Source of the DNA: Arthrobacter globiformis
GTDB lineage: Bacteria; Actinomycetota; Actinomycetes; Actinomycetales; Micrococcaceae
Assembly: GCF_030815865.1 (NCBI RefSeq)
Contig: NZ_JAUSXI010000001.1
Span: 1,612,001-1,676,000 of the forward strand
DNA length: 64,000 bases
Reading direction: 5' to 3'
Of the stretch, positions 55,136 through 64,000 are shown piece after piece. Position 1 is the stretch's first letter; every line of letters starts with the position of its first letter. A model generated the notes under the pieces. That model was not told where the DNA came from, ran no database searches, and was given only the letters and a program-made list of their open reading frames with translations. Both the position numbers and the translations under genes were made by a program.

Positions 55136-55819
55136 GTGGAGTTTATTAATGAGGCCGTGCTCCATGCAGCGGGTCAGTGGTGGATTTATCCCGTTCTCCT
55201 CATGTTCTTCTTCGTTGACGGGTTCGCGATGGTGGTCCCCAGCGAGACGCTCATCGTGGCGCTGGCGGCCTTTTCCCGGCACAGCGGGGAGCCCAACCTG
55301 TGGATCCTCGGCCTGACTGCCCTGACCGGCGCCATGGCGGGCGACAACATGGCCTACATGCTGGGCCGGAAGATCGGCCTGGAGCGCTGGAAGTGGATGC
55401 GCAGGCCCAGGGTGCAGAAAGTCTTCGGCTGGGCGCGCTACGAACTGGAGAAGCGCGGCGCTGTGCTGATCTTCACGGCGCGCTACATCCCGTGGGGACG
55501 CGTGGCGGTGAACTACGTCGCCGGCACCACCGGATACCCGCACCGCCGGTTCTTCCTGCTGGACGCCTTGGCCTGCTTCACGTGGGTGGGTTATTCGATC
55601 GGGATCGGCCTCGTCGCCAGCTCTTTTCCGTGGCTCCACAGCAACCCGCTGCTGGGCGCCGGCATCGCCGTCGTGTTTGCCATCCTGCTGGGCATCGTCA
55701 TCGACCACGCCCTGCGCTGGTGGCACAAGCGACTCGGCCGCAATGATGCCGCGGTTCCGGAAGAGAGCCCGGCGGCGGATCAGGGCAACGTCACGGAACA
55801 GAGCAGCCGCGTGGCTTAG
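55136..55819 (+). CDS. DedA family membrane protein (second copy)
   Basis: 227 aa from GTG 55136, with AGGAG at 55121-55125. Similar in layout to the first copy: FFFVDGFAMVVPSETLIVAL, GAMAGDNMAYMLGRKIGLER and ARYIPWGRVAVNYVAGTTGY, then membrane segments and a hydrophilic C-terminal tail. The pair probably arose by duplication, but they differ enough that they are not recent copies. A TTG at 55115 is an alternative start. Confidence 0.87.
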   Translation: MEFINEAVLHAAGQWWIYPVLLMFFFVDGFAMVVPSETLIVALAAFSRHSGEPNLWILGLTALTGAMAGDNMAYMLGRKIGLERWKWMRRPRVQKVFGWARYELEKRGAVLIFTARYIPWGRVAVNYVAGTTGYPHRRFFLLDALACFTWVGYSIGIGLVASSFPWLHSNPLLGAGIAVVFAILLGIVIDHALRWWHKRLGRNDAAVPEESPAADQGNVTEQSSRVA

Positions 55820-55883
55820 GGCCGGTGCTTGGCAGCACGGCTGAGCGGCCATCCGGGCCGCCCGTCGCCATGCAGCGCGCCCG

Positions 55884-55913
55884 TTGGCATTGCCGCCGGT
55901 GCAACCCTAGAGT
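55884..55913 (+). promoter_or_regulatory. add promoter, leaderless start
   Basis: -35 TTGGCA (55884-55889) and -10 TAGAGT (55908-55913) are 18 bp apart, with GTG 55920 after 6 nt. This is the best full promoter among the leaderless genes here. Confidence 0.62.
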
Positions 55914-55919
55914 TGGTAC

Positions 55920-57065
55920 GTGACTGAGCCAATCGTTGACGCCGCCCCTGCCCTTGACTTCGACCTGAAGAGCCTGCCCAAGGTATCCCTTCACGACCAC
56001 CTGGACGGCGGCCTGCGCCCTGCCACCATCATCGAGCTGGCGGAGGCCGTGGGGCACGCCCTCCCGTCGACAGACCCGACCGCGCTGGGCGAATGGTTCC
56101 GCGAATCCGCCGACTCCGGCTCGCTGGTCCGCTACCTTGAGACGTTCGACCACACGGTCGCCGTCATGCAGACCAAGGAAGGCCTGGTCCGTGTCGCCAA
56201 GGAGTTCGTGGAGGATCTGGCGGACGACGGCGTGGTGTACGGCGAAGTGCGCTGGGCGCCGGAGCAGCACCTCCAGAACGGACTGACGCTGGACGAGGTT
56301 GTCGAAGCCGTCCAGGAGGGCCTCGACGCCGGCGTGGAGGCCGTGGCCGAGACCGGCCGCGAGATCCAGGTGGGCCAGCTGATCACGGCCATGCGGCACG
56401 CCGACCGCGGCCAGGAAATCGCCGAGCTCGCCGTTCGGCACCGCGACAAGGGCGCTGTAGGGTTCGACATTGCCGGAGCCGAAGACGGCTTCCTGCCGTC
56501 GCGTTTCCGGGACGCCTTCACCTACCTGGCCGAACACAACTTCCCGGCCACGGTGCACGCCGGCGAAGCCGCCGGACTGGACAGCATCCAGTCCGCCCTG
56601 GTTGACGGCCGCGCGCTGCGCCTGGGCCACGGTGTGCGCATCGCCGAGGACATCATGGTGGAGTTCGACGAGGACGACGCCGACGACGAGGACAGCGACA
56701 ACATCGGCGTGGTCACCCTCGGCAACCTGTCCAGCTGGATCCGCGACCGCGGCATCGCCCTGGAAATCTGCCCGTCCTCCAACCTGCAGACCGGTGCCAT
56801 TGCCGGCTTCGGTGAGGGCATCGAAAGCCACCCGCTGGACATGCTTTACCAGCTGGGCTTCAACGTAACCATCAACACGGACAACCGCCTCATGAGCGGC
56901 GTGACACTCACCGACGAGTTCGAGCTCCTAGTGGAGACCTTCGACTACGACCTCGACGACCTGCTGGAACTCACGCTCAACGCAGCCGAAGCATCCTTCC
57001 TTCCCTTGGAGGAAAAGGAAGCCCTCGTGGAGTACATCAACGACGCGTACGGCGACCTTGGCTGA
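55920..57065 (+). CDS. add: Adenosine deaminase
   Basis: 381 aa. Zinc amidohydrolase converting adenosine to inosine. Motifs: VSLHDHLDGGLRP (metal His pair), TVHAGEAAGLDSIQ (His and catalytic Glu), LGHGVRI, CPSSNLQT and NTDNRLMSG (metal Asp). An acidic insert (EFDEDDADDEDSDNIG, about residues 248-263) is unusual against typical Add proteins. GTG 55920 is inferred as leaderless. mazG begins at TTG 57058 inside its last codons. Confidence 0.94.
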   Translation: MTEPIVDAAPALDFDLKSLPKVSLHDHLDGGLRPATIIELAEAVGHALPSTDPTALGEWFRESADSGSLVRYLETFDHTVAVMQTKEGLVRVAKEFVEDLADDGVVYGEVRWAPEQHLQNGLTLDEVVEAVQEGLDAGVEAVAETGREIQVGQLITAMRHADRGQEIAELAVRHRDKGAVGFDIAGAEDGFLPSRFRDAFTYLAEHNFPATVHAGEAAGLDSIQSALVDGRALRLGHGVRIAEDIMVEFDEDDADDEDSDNIGVVTLGNLSSWIRDRGIALEICPSSNLQTGAIAGFGEGIESHPLDMLYQLGFNVTINTDNRLMSGVTLTDEFELLVETFDYDLDDLLELTLNAAEASFLPLEEKEALVEYINDAYGDLG

Positions 57066-57927
57066 AATTCCTGAACCCGCCAGTGAAACGGCGGAGCTGC
57101 TGAGGGTGATCGCCGCCCTCCGCGAGCACTGCCCCTGGATGGGTGCACTGACTCACGAGTCGCTCGTGGAGTATCTGCTGGAGGAGGCCTATGAAGTGGC
57201 CGAGACCATCGAGACGGGTGCGGATGAAGCTGAACTGAAAGGCGAGCTGGGCGATGTGCTGCTCCAGGTGGTGCTGCACGCCCGGCTCGCCGAGGAGCGA
57301 GGCGTGTTCGGCTTCGGTGACGTCGCCCGCGGCCTCACCCATAAGATGATCCGCCGCAATCCCCACGTGTTTCGTCCGGACGGAACCCTCCAGGACTCCT
57401 TTCCCGCCACGGTGGCGGAGATCGTGCTCAAGTGGGACGCCGTGAAAAAGGCCGAAAGCCCGCAGCGCAGCACGCCGTTCGAAGGCATCCCGGTGGCTCT
57501 GCCCGCGTTGGCCCGGGCCCAGAAAACCCTTGACCGGGCCGAGCGGGCCGGGCTGCAAGCCCCGGTGGTAGAACGAACCCCGTTGGTTGAACGAACCCCG
57601 TTGGTTGAACGAACCCCGTTGGTTGAACGAACCCCGTTGGTTGAACGAACCCCGTTGGTTGAACGAACCCCGTTGGTTGAACGAACCCCGTTGGTTGAAC
57701 GAACCCCGTTGGTTGAACGAACCCCGTTGGTTGAACGAACCCCGTTGGTTGAGCTTGTCGAAACCGCTCTGGCCGAAACGATAAAAACCGAAGCCGAACT
57801 CGGCGAGCTGCTGCTCGCCGTCGTCCATTCGGCCCGGAACAGGGGGTTCGACGCCGAACGCGCCCTCCGCGGGGCCGTGCGGCGATACCAGAACCGCCAT
57901 CCGGAGACTTCCGCGCCCGGATCATGA
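57058..57927 (+). CDS. mazG: MazG nucleotide pyrophosphohydrolase with in-frame hexapeptide expansion
   Basis: 289 aa. The N-terminal MazG domain (about 10-135: HCPWMGALTHESLVEYLLEE, with the EEAYEV and GDVLLQVVLHARLAEE metal-binding parts) hydrolyses non-canonical NTPs. A short C-terminal MazG-like half follows (LGELLLAVVHSARNRGFDAE ... RRYQNRHPE). Between them, residues 170-237 consist of VVERTP, nine LVERTP repeats and LVELVETA, encoded by 18-bp repeats. The repeat is in frame and lies in the hinge between the halves. Start TTG 57058 overlaps the add stop by 8 bp. Gene order mazG-eno fits mycobacterial Rv1021-Rv1023. Confidence 0.9.
   Translation: MAEIPEPASETAELLRVIAALREHCPWMGALTHESLVEYLLEEAYEVAETIETGADEAELKGELGDVLLQVVLHARLAEERGVFGFGDVARGLTHKMIRRNPHVFRPDGTLQDSFPATVAEIVLKWDAVKKAESPQRSTPFEGIPVALPALARAQKTLDRAERAGLQAPVVERTPLVERTPLVERTPLVERTPLVERTPLVERTPLVERTPLVERTPLVERTPLVERTPLVELVETALAETIKTEAELGELLLAVVHSARNRGFDAERALRGAVRRYQNRHPETSAPGS
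57571..57768. repeat. 18-bp tandem array (10 copies) inside mazG
   Basis: GAACGAACCCCGTTGGTT repeats every 18 bp from 57571 to 57750 without a single mismatch in the core, then ends in GGTTGAGCTTGTCGAAACC, the dispersed element that also makes up the array at 25652. Perfect copies suggest recent expansion. Confidence 0.97.
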
Positions 57928-57955
57928 CGTCCGGGTTCTGGATAGGTTTCCGTAA

Positions 57956-59329
<1,374 letters not shown>

Positions 59330-59347
59330 TAGCCAAAGAAACAGCTG

Positions 59348-59392
59348 ACCGGTGGCTATGGTGGAAAGACCATAGCCACCGGTTTTGTTTTA
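59348..59392 (+). terminator. Rho-independent terminator of eno
   Basis: A perfect 15-bp stem, ACCGGTGGCTATGGT pairing with ACCATAGCCACCGGT, around a GGAAAG loop, followed by TTTGTTTTA. The clearest intrinsic terminator in the window. Confidence 0.93.
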
Positions 59393-59417
59393 GGCGCCCA
59401 CACGTTACAGGAGTGTC

Positions 59418-60221
59418 ATGGCTACCCGCCGTCCCAAAGTTCCCAGGGTGACCCCACCAGCACAGCAGCCCTCCGCCGGCTCTGCCGGGGGAGACGTTAT
59501 CCAGGCGGACTTCCGCGGCCCCCGCTCGGCGCAAGCCACCCACGAAGCCGGAACGGGAACGGCACACGAGACCAAGGCAGCGGGCAGGGCCAACGGCGCT
59601 GGTATCCAATCTGGCGTTGCTGCGAAGACTGGCACGGGTTCCAGGGGCGCCACGGGCGCGAGTACCACAGGCGCCGGTGCGAAGGGCTCAGGTACGAGGG
59701 GCACCGGTTCAGAGGCTGGCGCTGCCCCAAAAGCTGGCGCGGGCACCCAGGCTAGCGCCGGAAAGACAGGCAGCAGCCGCGGAAAGTCCGGATCATCCGC
59801 CGTCACCGCCGGGGAAGACAACCTCGACCCTGTTCCTGCCAAGGCGTTCTCCGGCCGCATGCTGGCGCTGGCCGTGGTGATGGTTGCCATCACCATCATG
59901 CTGGCCCCCACCGTGAAGATCTTCATCGACAAGCGGGCAGAAATCGCGGCCCTGGAGTCGGACATCTCGGACAGCAAGGCGGACCAGGACAACCTCAAAC
60001 GGCAGGTCTCGCGCTGGCAGGACCCCAACTATGTCAAGCAGCAGGCACGCGATCGCATTAACATGGTTATGCCGGGTGAGACCGGCTACTGGGTTTTCGG
60101 CAGCGACCTGCCGGCCGGCGCATCAGGCAGCCAGCCCAGTGCTGCAGAAACACAAGACCCCGCCGACGTGCCCTGGGTGGATTCCCTCTGGGAGTCCATC
60201 AGGCGCTCGGCAACAGACTAG
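59418..60221 (+). CDS. FtsB/DivIC-like septum formation initiator protein
   Basis: 267 aa. A low-complexity Gly/Ala/Thr N-terminal region of about 140 residues (GTGSRGATGAST, GAGAKGSGTRG), one membrane span (MLALAVVMVAITIMLAPTVK), then a coiled coil (EIAALESDISDSKADQDNLK RQ) and the conserved DivIC end (WQDPNYVKQQARDRINMVMP GE). FtsB/DivIC proteins link FtsQ and FtsL in the divisome. The long disordered cytoplasmic N-terminus is much larger than in E. coli FtsB. Position after eno matches mycobacterial Rv1024. Confidence 0.9.
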   Translation: MATRRPKVPRVTPPAQQPSAGSAGGDVIQADFRGPRSAQATHEAGTGTAHETKAAGRANGAGIQSGVAAKTGTGSRGATGASTTGAGAKGSGTRGTGSEAGAAPKAGAGTQASAGKTGSSRGKSGSSAVTAGEDNLDPVPAKAFSGRMLALAVVMVAITIMLAPTVKIFIDKRAEIAALESDISDSKADQDNLKRQVSRWQDPNYVKQQARDRINMVMPGETGYWVFGSDLPAGASGSQPSAAETQDPADVPWVDSLWESIRRSATD

Positions 60222-60296
60222 GAGCGGCGCCCGCCGCGGGACTGCCTACCGGAATTTCGGGGCAGCCAGATCCGGGCAGGAAGGACGGCCACGCCA

Positions 60297-60971
60297 GTGG
60301 ACGACAACACGGCAACCGCCCCCGGTGACGCCAGGCAGCCATCAGCACAGGACCTCGACGTGCTCAGCCGCCAGCTTGGGAGGCCGGTGCGCGACGTTGT
60401 GGAAATCCCGGCGCGCTGCGTCTGCGGGAACCCGCTTGTGGCCGCGACATCCCCGCGCCTCAGCAACGGAACTCCCTTCCCCACCACGTTCTACCTGACG
60501 CACCCCGTCATCACGTCAGCGGTCTCCCGGCTTGAGGCCGGCGGCCTCATGAACGACATGAATGACCGGCTTGCCGCCGACGAGTCCCTGGCAGCCTCCT
60601 ACCAAGCGGCGCATGAGGCATACCTGGCTGCCCGTGCCGCCATCGGGGCACGGTCGGGGATCGGCGACGTCCCGGAGATCGACGGCGTCTCGGCGGGCGG
60701 CATGCCCACCCGAGTCAAGTGCCTGCACGTCCTGGTGGGACACTCGCTGGCCGCCGGTGCGGGCGTGAATCCGCTGGGCGACGAAGCCATCGCAGCCATC
60801 AGCGAATGGTGGACCGCCGACCGCTGCCACTGCGAGGGTGCATGGGACACGGCCGGCGAGGCGCCGTCCAGGGACCTCAGCCGCCACGGGCCGCAGGGAC
60901 TGCCGGATATCGTCGGCCGGCCGGCGCCCGTCCGCAAATCCAAGACGGACGCAGCGGAGGCAGGCGCATGA
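60297..60971 (+). CDS. DUF501 family protein
   Basis: 224 aa. Conserved actinobacterial protein of unknown function. Visible marks: DLDVLSRQLGRPVRDVVEIP, RCVCGNPLVAATSPRLSNGT, PFPTTFYLTHPVI, GGMPTRVKCLHVLVGHSLAA and WWTADRCHCEG. Several Cys and His (CVCG, CLHVLVGH, RCHC) might bind a metal. Start GTG 60297 has GGAAGGAC upstream. Overlaps the ppx-like gene by 4 bp, the same arrangement as Rv1025-Rv1026. Confidence 0.9.
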   Translation: MDDNTATAPGDARQPSAQDLDVLSRQLGRPVRDVVEIPARCVCGNPLVAATSPRLSNGTPFPTTFYLTHPVITSAVSRLEAGGLMNDMNDRLAADESLAASYQAAHEAYLAARAAIGARSGIGDVPEIDGVSAGGMPTRVKCLHVLVGHSLAAGAGVNPLGDEAIAAISEWWTADRCHCEGAWDTAGEAPSRDLSRHGPQGLPDIVGRPAPVRKSKTDAAEAGA

Positions 60972-61925
60972 CCCGGGTGGCCGCCATCGACTGCGGAACC
61001 AACTCCATCCGCCTGCTCATCGCCGACATCGACCGCAGCAACGGCACCACGAAGCTCACCGACGTCGTGCGTGAAATGCGGGTGGTGCGGCTCGGCCAGG
61101 GCGTGGACGCCACCGGGGAGCTGGCGCCCGAAGCGCTGGAACGAACCTTCGCAGCCACGGCCGACTACGCGGCGCTCATCCGCGAGTACCAGGCCCAGAA
61201 AGTCCGGTTCGTGGCCACCTCGGCCAGCCGAGACGCCCGGAACCGCCAGGCGTTCGTGGACGGCATCCAGAACCTCATTGGGGTGGAGCCCGAGGTGATC
61301 ACCGGCCACGAGGAAGCCGCGCTTTCCTTCGCCGGCGCCAGCAGCGTGCTCCCCATTTCGGCAGAGGACAAGGTGCTGGTGGTGGACCTGGGCGGCGGCA
61401 GCACGGAGTTCGTGCTCGGCGACGCCAGCGGCGTGATCGCCGCAAGGTCCGTGGACATCGGCTGCGTCAGGCTCACCGAACGCCACCTCACATCGGACCC
61501 CGCCCACGACGGAGCAGATCGCCGCCGCGGAGGCCGACGTCGACGCCGCCATCGCCGAAGCGCGACTGGACGTTCCGCTCGAACGCAGCACCGCCGTCGT
61601 CGGGGTTGCCGGCTCTATCACCACCATCACTGCGCACGCCCTCAGGCTGCCCGAATACCTGCCGGGGGCCATCCACGGCGCAGAACTGTCCATCTCCGCT
61701 GTCCAGGCCGCGGCCACCGATCTGCTGCAGATGACGCGGGCGCAGCGGGCGGAACTGCCGTACATGCACCCCGGCCGGGTGGACGTCATCGGCGCCGGCG
61801 CGCTGGTCTGGCGGCGCATCCTCACCCGCATGGGCGAGCTCAGCGGCGGCCGCATAATTACGGCCACCGCCAGTGAGCACGATATTCTGGACGGAATTGC
61901 CCTGAGTGCCGAGGCACCGAGTTAA
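60968..61925 (+). pseudogene. ppx: Exopolyphosphatase Ppx/GppA family, frameshifted
   Basis: Start VAAIDCGTNSIRLLIADID and phosphate-binding VLVVDLGGGSTEFVLGD are normal up to about residue 178 (RHLTSDP). There the frame is lost: a run of four C at 61498-61501 shifts it by +1. Reading with three C, the protein continues PTTEQIAAAEADVDAAIAEA, VGVAGSITTITAHALRL, MTRAQRAELPYMHPGRVDVI and ends at 61925, giving about 318 aa, the normal size. Without correction the frame runs on as Arg/His-rich nonsense to 61876. The change may be a sequencing error in a C-run or a real mutation. The enzyme would degrade polyphosphate or pppGpp. Confidence 0.9.
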
Positions 61926-61943
61926 CCGAAAATTGGATTCTGA

Positions 61944-63341
61944 ATGACCAGAGCAACAGCCCGGCTTCGCCGGACGGTCTCGGCCCTTCTGTCCGCGGTG
62001 CTTGCCGGTGGCATCGCCGCGTCCGCCGTCGCCACCGCACCGGCCGCGCAGGCCGATTCCTGGCGGGACAAGGAGTACTGGCTCAAGGAAGCCGGCATCA
62101 CCAAGGCCTGGGAAGTCTCCAAAGGCGCCAACGTGAAGGTCGCTGTGATCGACAGCGGCGTGGACGGAAGCCATCCTGACCTCAAGGGCGTGCTGGCCGG
62201 CGGCCATGACGTTTCCGGTGCCGGCGCCCCCGACGGCGAGAAGAGCATCGGTGCCAAGCCCGAGCACGGCACACTCGTGGCCACCATGCTTGCGGGCCGC
62301 GGGCACCAGGCGCCGAAGAAGACGTCGGCCAGCTCCAAGCCCTCCCAGAACGCCACCGCGACGGCATCCAAAGCCATGCCGGACGGCATTATCGGCGTGG
62401 CGCCCGAGGCGCAGATCCTCTCCGTATCCACTTGGCTGGGATCGGCCAACCCTGGCGGCAAGAGCGACCAGGACCAGATCCCGGAGGCTGTGCGCTGGGC
62501 GGTGGACAGTGGCGCAAAGGTCATCAACATTTCGCTGGGCAGCACGTCGCCGGAGTGGCCGCAAAGCTGGGACGCCGCCTTTCTGTACGCCGAGCAGAAG
62601 GACGTGGTCATCGTGGCCGCGGCCGGTAACCGCGTCGGCGGCAACGTGCAGGTGGGGGCTCCGGCCACCATCCCCGGCGTGCTGACCGTTGCCGGCGTGG
62701 ACCGGACCGGACAGGCGAGCACCGATTCCTCCTCCCAGGGCATCAGCATCGGCGTGGCCGCGCCGGCGGAGAAGCTCGCCGGCGGACTGCCCGGCGGCAG
62801 CTACGCGGAATGGGCCGGCACGTCCGGTGCCACCCCCATCGTCTCCGGCGTTGCGGCGCTGATCCGCTCCAAGTGGCCGGAGATGAGTGCCAAGCAGGTC
62901 ATCAACAGGATCGTCTCCACCGCCAAGGACGAGGGCGCGCCGGGCAAGGACCCGCTGTACGGCTTCGGGGTCCTCAATGCGGAGGCTGCGCTCAAGGACG
63001 ATGTGGCCGAAACGAAGGCCAACCCGCTGGGTTCCATCGCGGAGTGGATCCGTGTCCACCGGCGCGGGAACTTTGCCACTCCCGCGCCCGAGCCGACGGC
63101 AGGGGTGCCCACCCCGCAGGCTACGCTGCCCAAGGCGACGGTGCCGGTCGCCGTGCCGCCGTCACAGCTGGACAGTGCGTTGCCGGCGGCAGTGGTCATC
63201 GGGTTCGGCGCGCTCTTCATAGCCATTATTGCGGCGGGTGCTGTCCAGTTGAGGCGGGCCTATCGTGCGTCGGGCGGGGGAGTGGACGAGCCGGAGACTG
63301 GCGCGGTCACGAGGGTGGATCCGGCAGACCGGCCAAGTTAG
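61944..63341 (+). CDS. S8 subtilisin-like serine protease, mycosin-like, membrane anchored
   Basis: 465 aa. Signal peptide (LLSAVLAGGIAASAVATAPA, cut near ADSW), then the S8 domain with catalytic Asp70 (VAVIDSGVDGSHPDL), His108 (EHGTLVATMLAG) and Ser294 (AGTSGATPIVSG), and oxyanion Asn in VAAAGNRVGG. After a Pro-rich linker comes a C-terminal membrane span (AAVVIGFGALFIAIIAAGAV) and a short basic tail, as in mycosins of type VII secretion. No type VII genes are in the window, so it may serve another surface process. It follows the ppx gene by 18 bp. Confidence 0.9.
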   Translation: MTRATARLRRTVSALLSAVLAGGIAASAVATAPAAQADSWRDKEYWLKEAGITKAWEVSKGANVKVAVIDSGVDGSHPDLKGVLAGGHDVSGAGAPDGEKSIGAKPEHGTLVATMLAGRGHQAPKKTSASSKPSQNATATASKAMPDGIIGVAPEAQILSVSTWLGSANPGGKSDQDQIPEAVRWAVDSGAKVINISLGSTSPEWPQSWDAAFLYAEQKDVVIVAAAGNRVGGNVQVGAPATIPGVLTVAGVDRTGQASTDSSSQGISIGVAAPAEKLAGGLPGGSYAEWAGTSGATPIVSGVAALIRSKWPEMSAKQVINRIVSTAKDEGAPGKDPLYGFGVLNAEAALKDDVAETKANPLGSIAEWIRVHRRGNFATPAPEPTAGVPTPQATLPKATVPVAVPPSQLDSALPAAVVIGFGALFIAIIAAGAVQLRRAYRASGGGVDEPETGAVTRVDPADRPS

Positions 63342-63363
63342 TGAAGATTTTCACAAAGTACTG

Positions 63364-63369
63364 TATTCT
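63364..63369 (+). promoter_or_regulatory. ndh -10 box, leaderless start
   Basis: TATTCT is 6 nt before ATG 63376. The GGAG between them (63370-63373) is too close to the ATG to serve as a ribosome site, so a leaderless transcript is more likely. Confidence 0.5.
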
Positions 63370-63375
63370 GGAGTT

Positions 63376-64000
63376 ATGGCAACCACCCCACAGCTCCAGG
63401 ATCGTCCGCGTGTGCTCGTCGTCGGCGGCGGGTACGTCGGCCTCTACGTAGCCCTCAAACTGCAGAAGAAGATCGCGAACGCAGGCGGCATCGTCACTGT
63501 CGTTGATCCGCTGCCCTACATGACTTACCAGCCCTTCCTGCCGGAAGTTGCGGGCGGAAACATCGAGGCCCGCCACGCAGTGGTCTCGCACCGCCAGCAC
63601 CTCAAGCAGAGCGAGCTCATCCAGGGCCGCGTCGTCTCCATTGACCACGCCAACCGCACGGCCGTGGTTGCCCCTGCTGACGGCGGCGACAACTTCGAGA
63701 TGCCGTACTTCGACGTCGTGCTTTCCGCTGGCGCCATCACCCGCACGTTCCCCATCAAGGGCCTGGCGGACAAGGGCATCGGCCTGAAGACCATCGAGGA
63801 AGCCGTTGCGCTGCGCAACAAGGTCCTTGACCGCATCGAGGTCGGTTCCACCATGACCGACCCCGCCGAACGCGCCCGCGCCCTGACCTTCGTGGTGGTG
63901 GGTGGCGGCTTCGCCGGCATCGAGTGCATCACCGAAATGGAAGACCTCGCCCGCGCTGCGGTGAAGAACAACCCGCGCGTCAAGCAGGAGGAAATCCGCT
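63376..64000 (+). CDS. ndh: Type II NADH dehydrogenase (NDH-2), 5' part
   Basis: 208 codons seen; the gene runs off the window end. FAD site RVLVVGGGYVGLYVALKLQK, then MTYQPFLPEVAGGNIEARHA and the second nucleotide (NADH) site LTFVVVGGGFAGIECITEME. This is the single-subunit, membrane-bound NADH:quinone oxidoreductase pattern, non-proton-pumping, common in Actinobacteria. ATG 63376 follows a -10 box by 6 nt. Confidence 0.92.
   Translation, partial: MATTPQLQDRPRVLVVGGGYVGLYVALKLQKKIANAGGIVTVVDPLPYMTYQPFLPEVAGGNIEARHAVVSHRQHLKQSELIQGRVVSIDHANRTAVVAPADGGDNFEMPYFDVVLSAGAITRTFPIKGLADKGIGLKTIEEAVALRNKVLDRIEVGSTMTDPAERARALTFVVVGGGFAGIECITEMEDLARAAVKNNPRVKQEEIR

Noticed and set aside
57571..57750. 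18-bp repeats as a CRISPR-like or regulatory array
   Set aside because: No spacers, and the array is in frame inside mazG.

Overview
The window is a stretch of chromosome from a high-GC actinobacterium, most likely Arthrobacter or Pseudarthrobacter (Micrococcaceae). Evidence: GC-rich DNA, frequent GTG/TTG starts, a monomeric-type isocitrate dehydrogenase, the mazG-eno-ftsB-like-DUF501-ppx gene order shared with Mycobacterium (Rv1021-Rv1026 region), a LAxTG-type sorting signal, and many genes that start directly after a TANNNT -10 box with no Shine-Dalgarno (leaderless). No rRNA, tRNA, CRISPR array, insertion sequence or prophage was recognised. Nearly all the DNA is coding. The gaps are mostly filled by short tandem or dispersed repeats and hairpins.

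Layout. 1-10.4 kb: 3' end of icd, an SRPBCC protein with a repeat tail, a large catalase, a Ser/Thr kinase-lipoprotein pair, two secreted or cell-wall proteins (one with 75-bp repeats and a LANTG signal), and a Gfo/Idh/MocA oxidoreductase. 10.6-18.4 kb: a MacB-like ABC exporter pair, then a ROK regulator and an MmsA-MmsB-ChvE sugar importer that share a duplicated operator-like element at their -35 boxes. 18.5-25.6 kb: a cluster best read as lysine catabolism by the 2-monooxygenase route: DavA-like amidase, PucR-type regulator, Alr-fold racemase, cationic amino acid permease and DavB-like flavoprotein. 26-29.8 kb: gamma-carbonic-anhydrase-like protein, SMR efflux protein, MocR-type regulator divergent from an EamA transporter, and a small methyltransferase. 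29.9-33.5 kb: one-carbon genes purU, glyA and folD, with a ZTP (pfl) riboswitch ahead of glyA-folD.

33.5-38.8 kb: two-component system, SHOCT protein and an ABC-2 exporter. 38.9-43.9 kb: membrane protein, exonuclease III, trpS, 2'-5' RNA ligase-like protein, YihY protein and alpha/beta hydrolase. 44-47.7 kb: the sdhCDAB operon with a good promoter. 47.9-52.5 kb: mannose-1-phosphate guanylyltransferase, an M20 amidohydrolase and an ohrR-ohr-oxidoreductase unit bracketed by two copies of an inverted repeat. 52.6-57.1 kb: pyrimidine/purine nucleoside salvage (cdd, deoA, add) with two DedA genes in between. 57-64 kb: mazG carrying an in-frame 18-bp repeat expansion, eno, an FtsB/DivIC-like gene, a DUF501 gene, a frameshifted ppx/gppA, a mycosin-like S8 protease and the start of a type II NADH dehydrogenase.

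Most worth following: the lysine 2-monooxygenase cluster with its racemase, the repeat expansion inside mazG, the frameshift in ppx, the shared ROK element, the OhrR box inside its own promoter, the ZTP riboswitch, and repeat arrays that begin or end exactly on stop codons.
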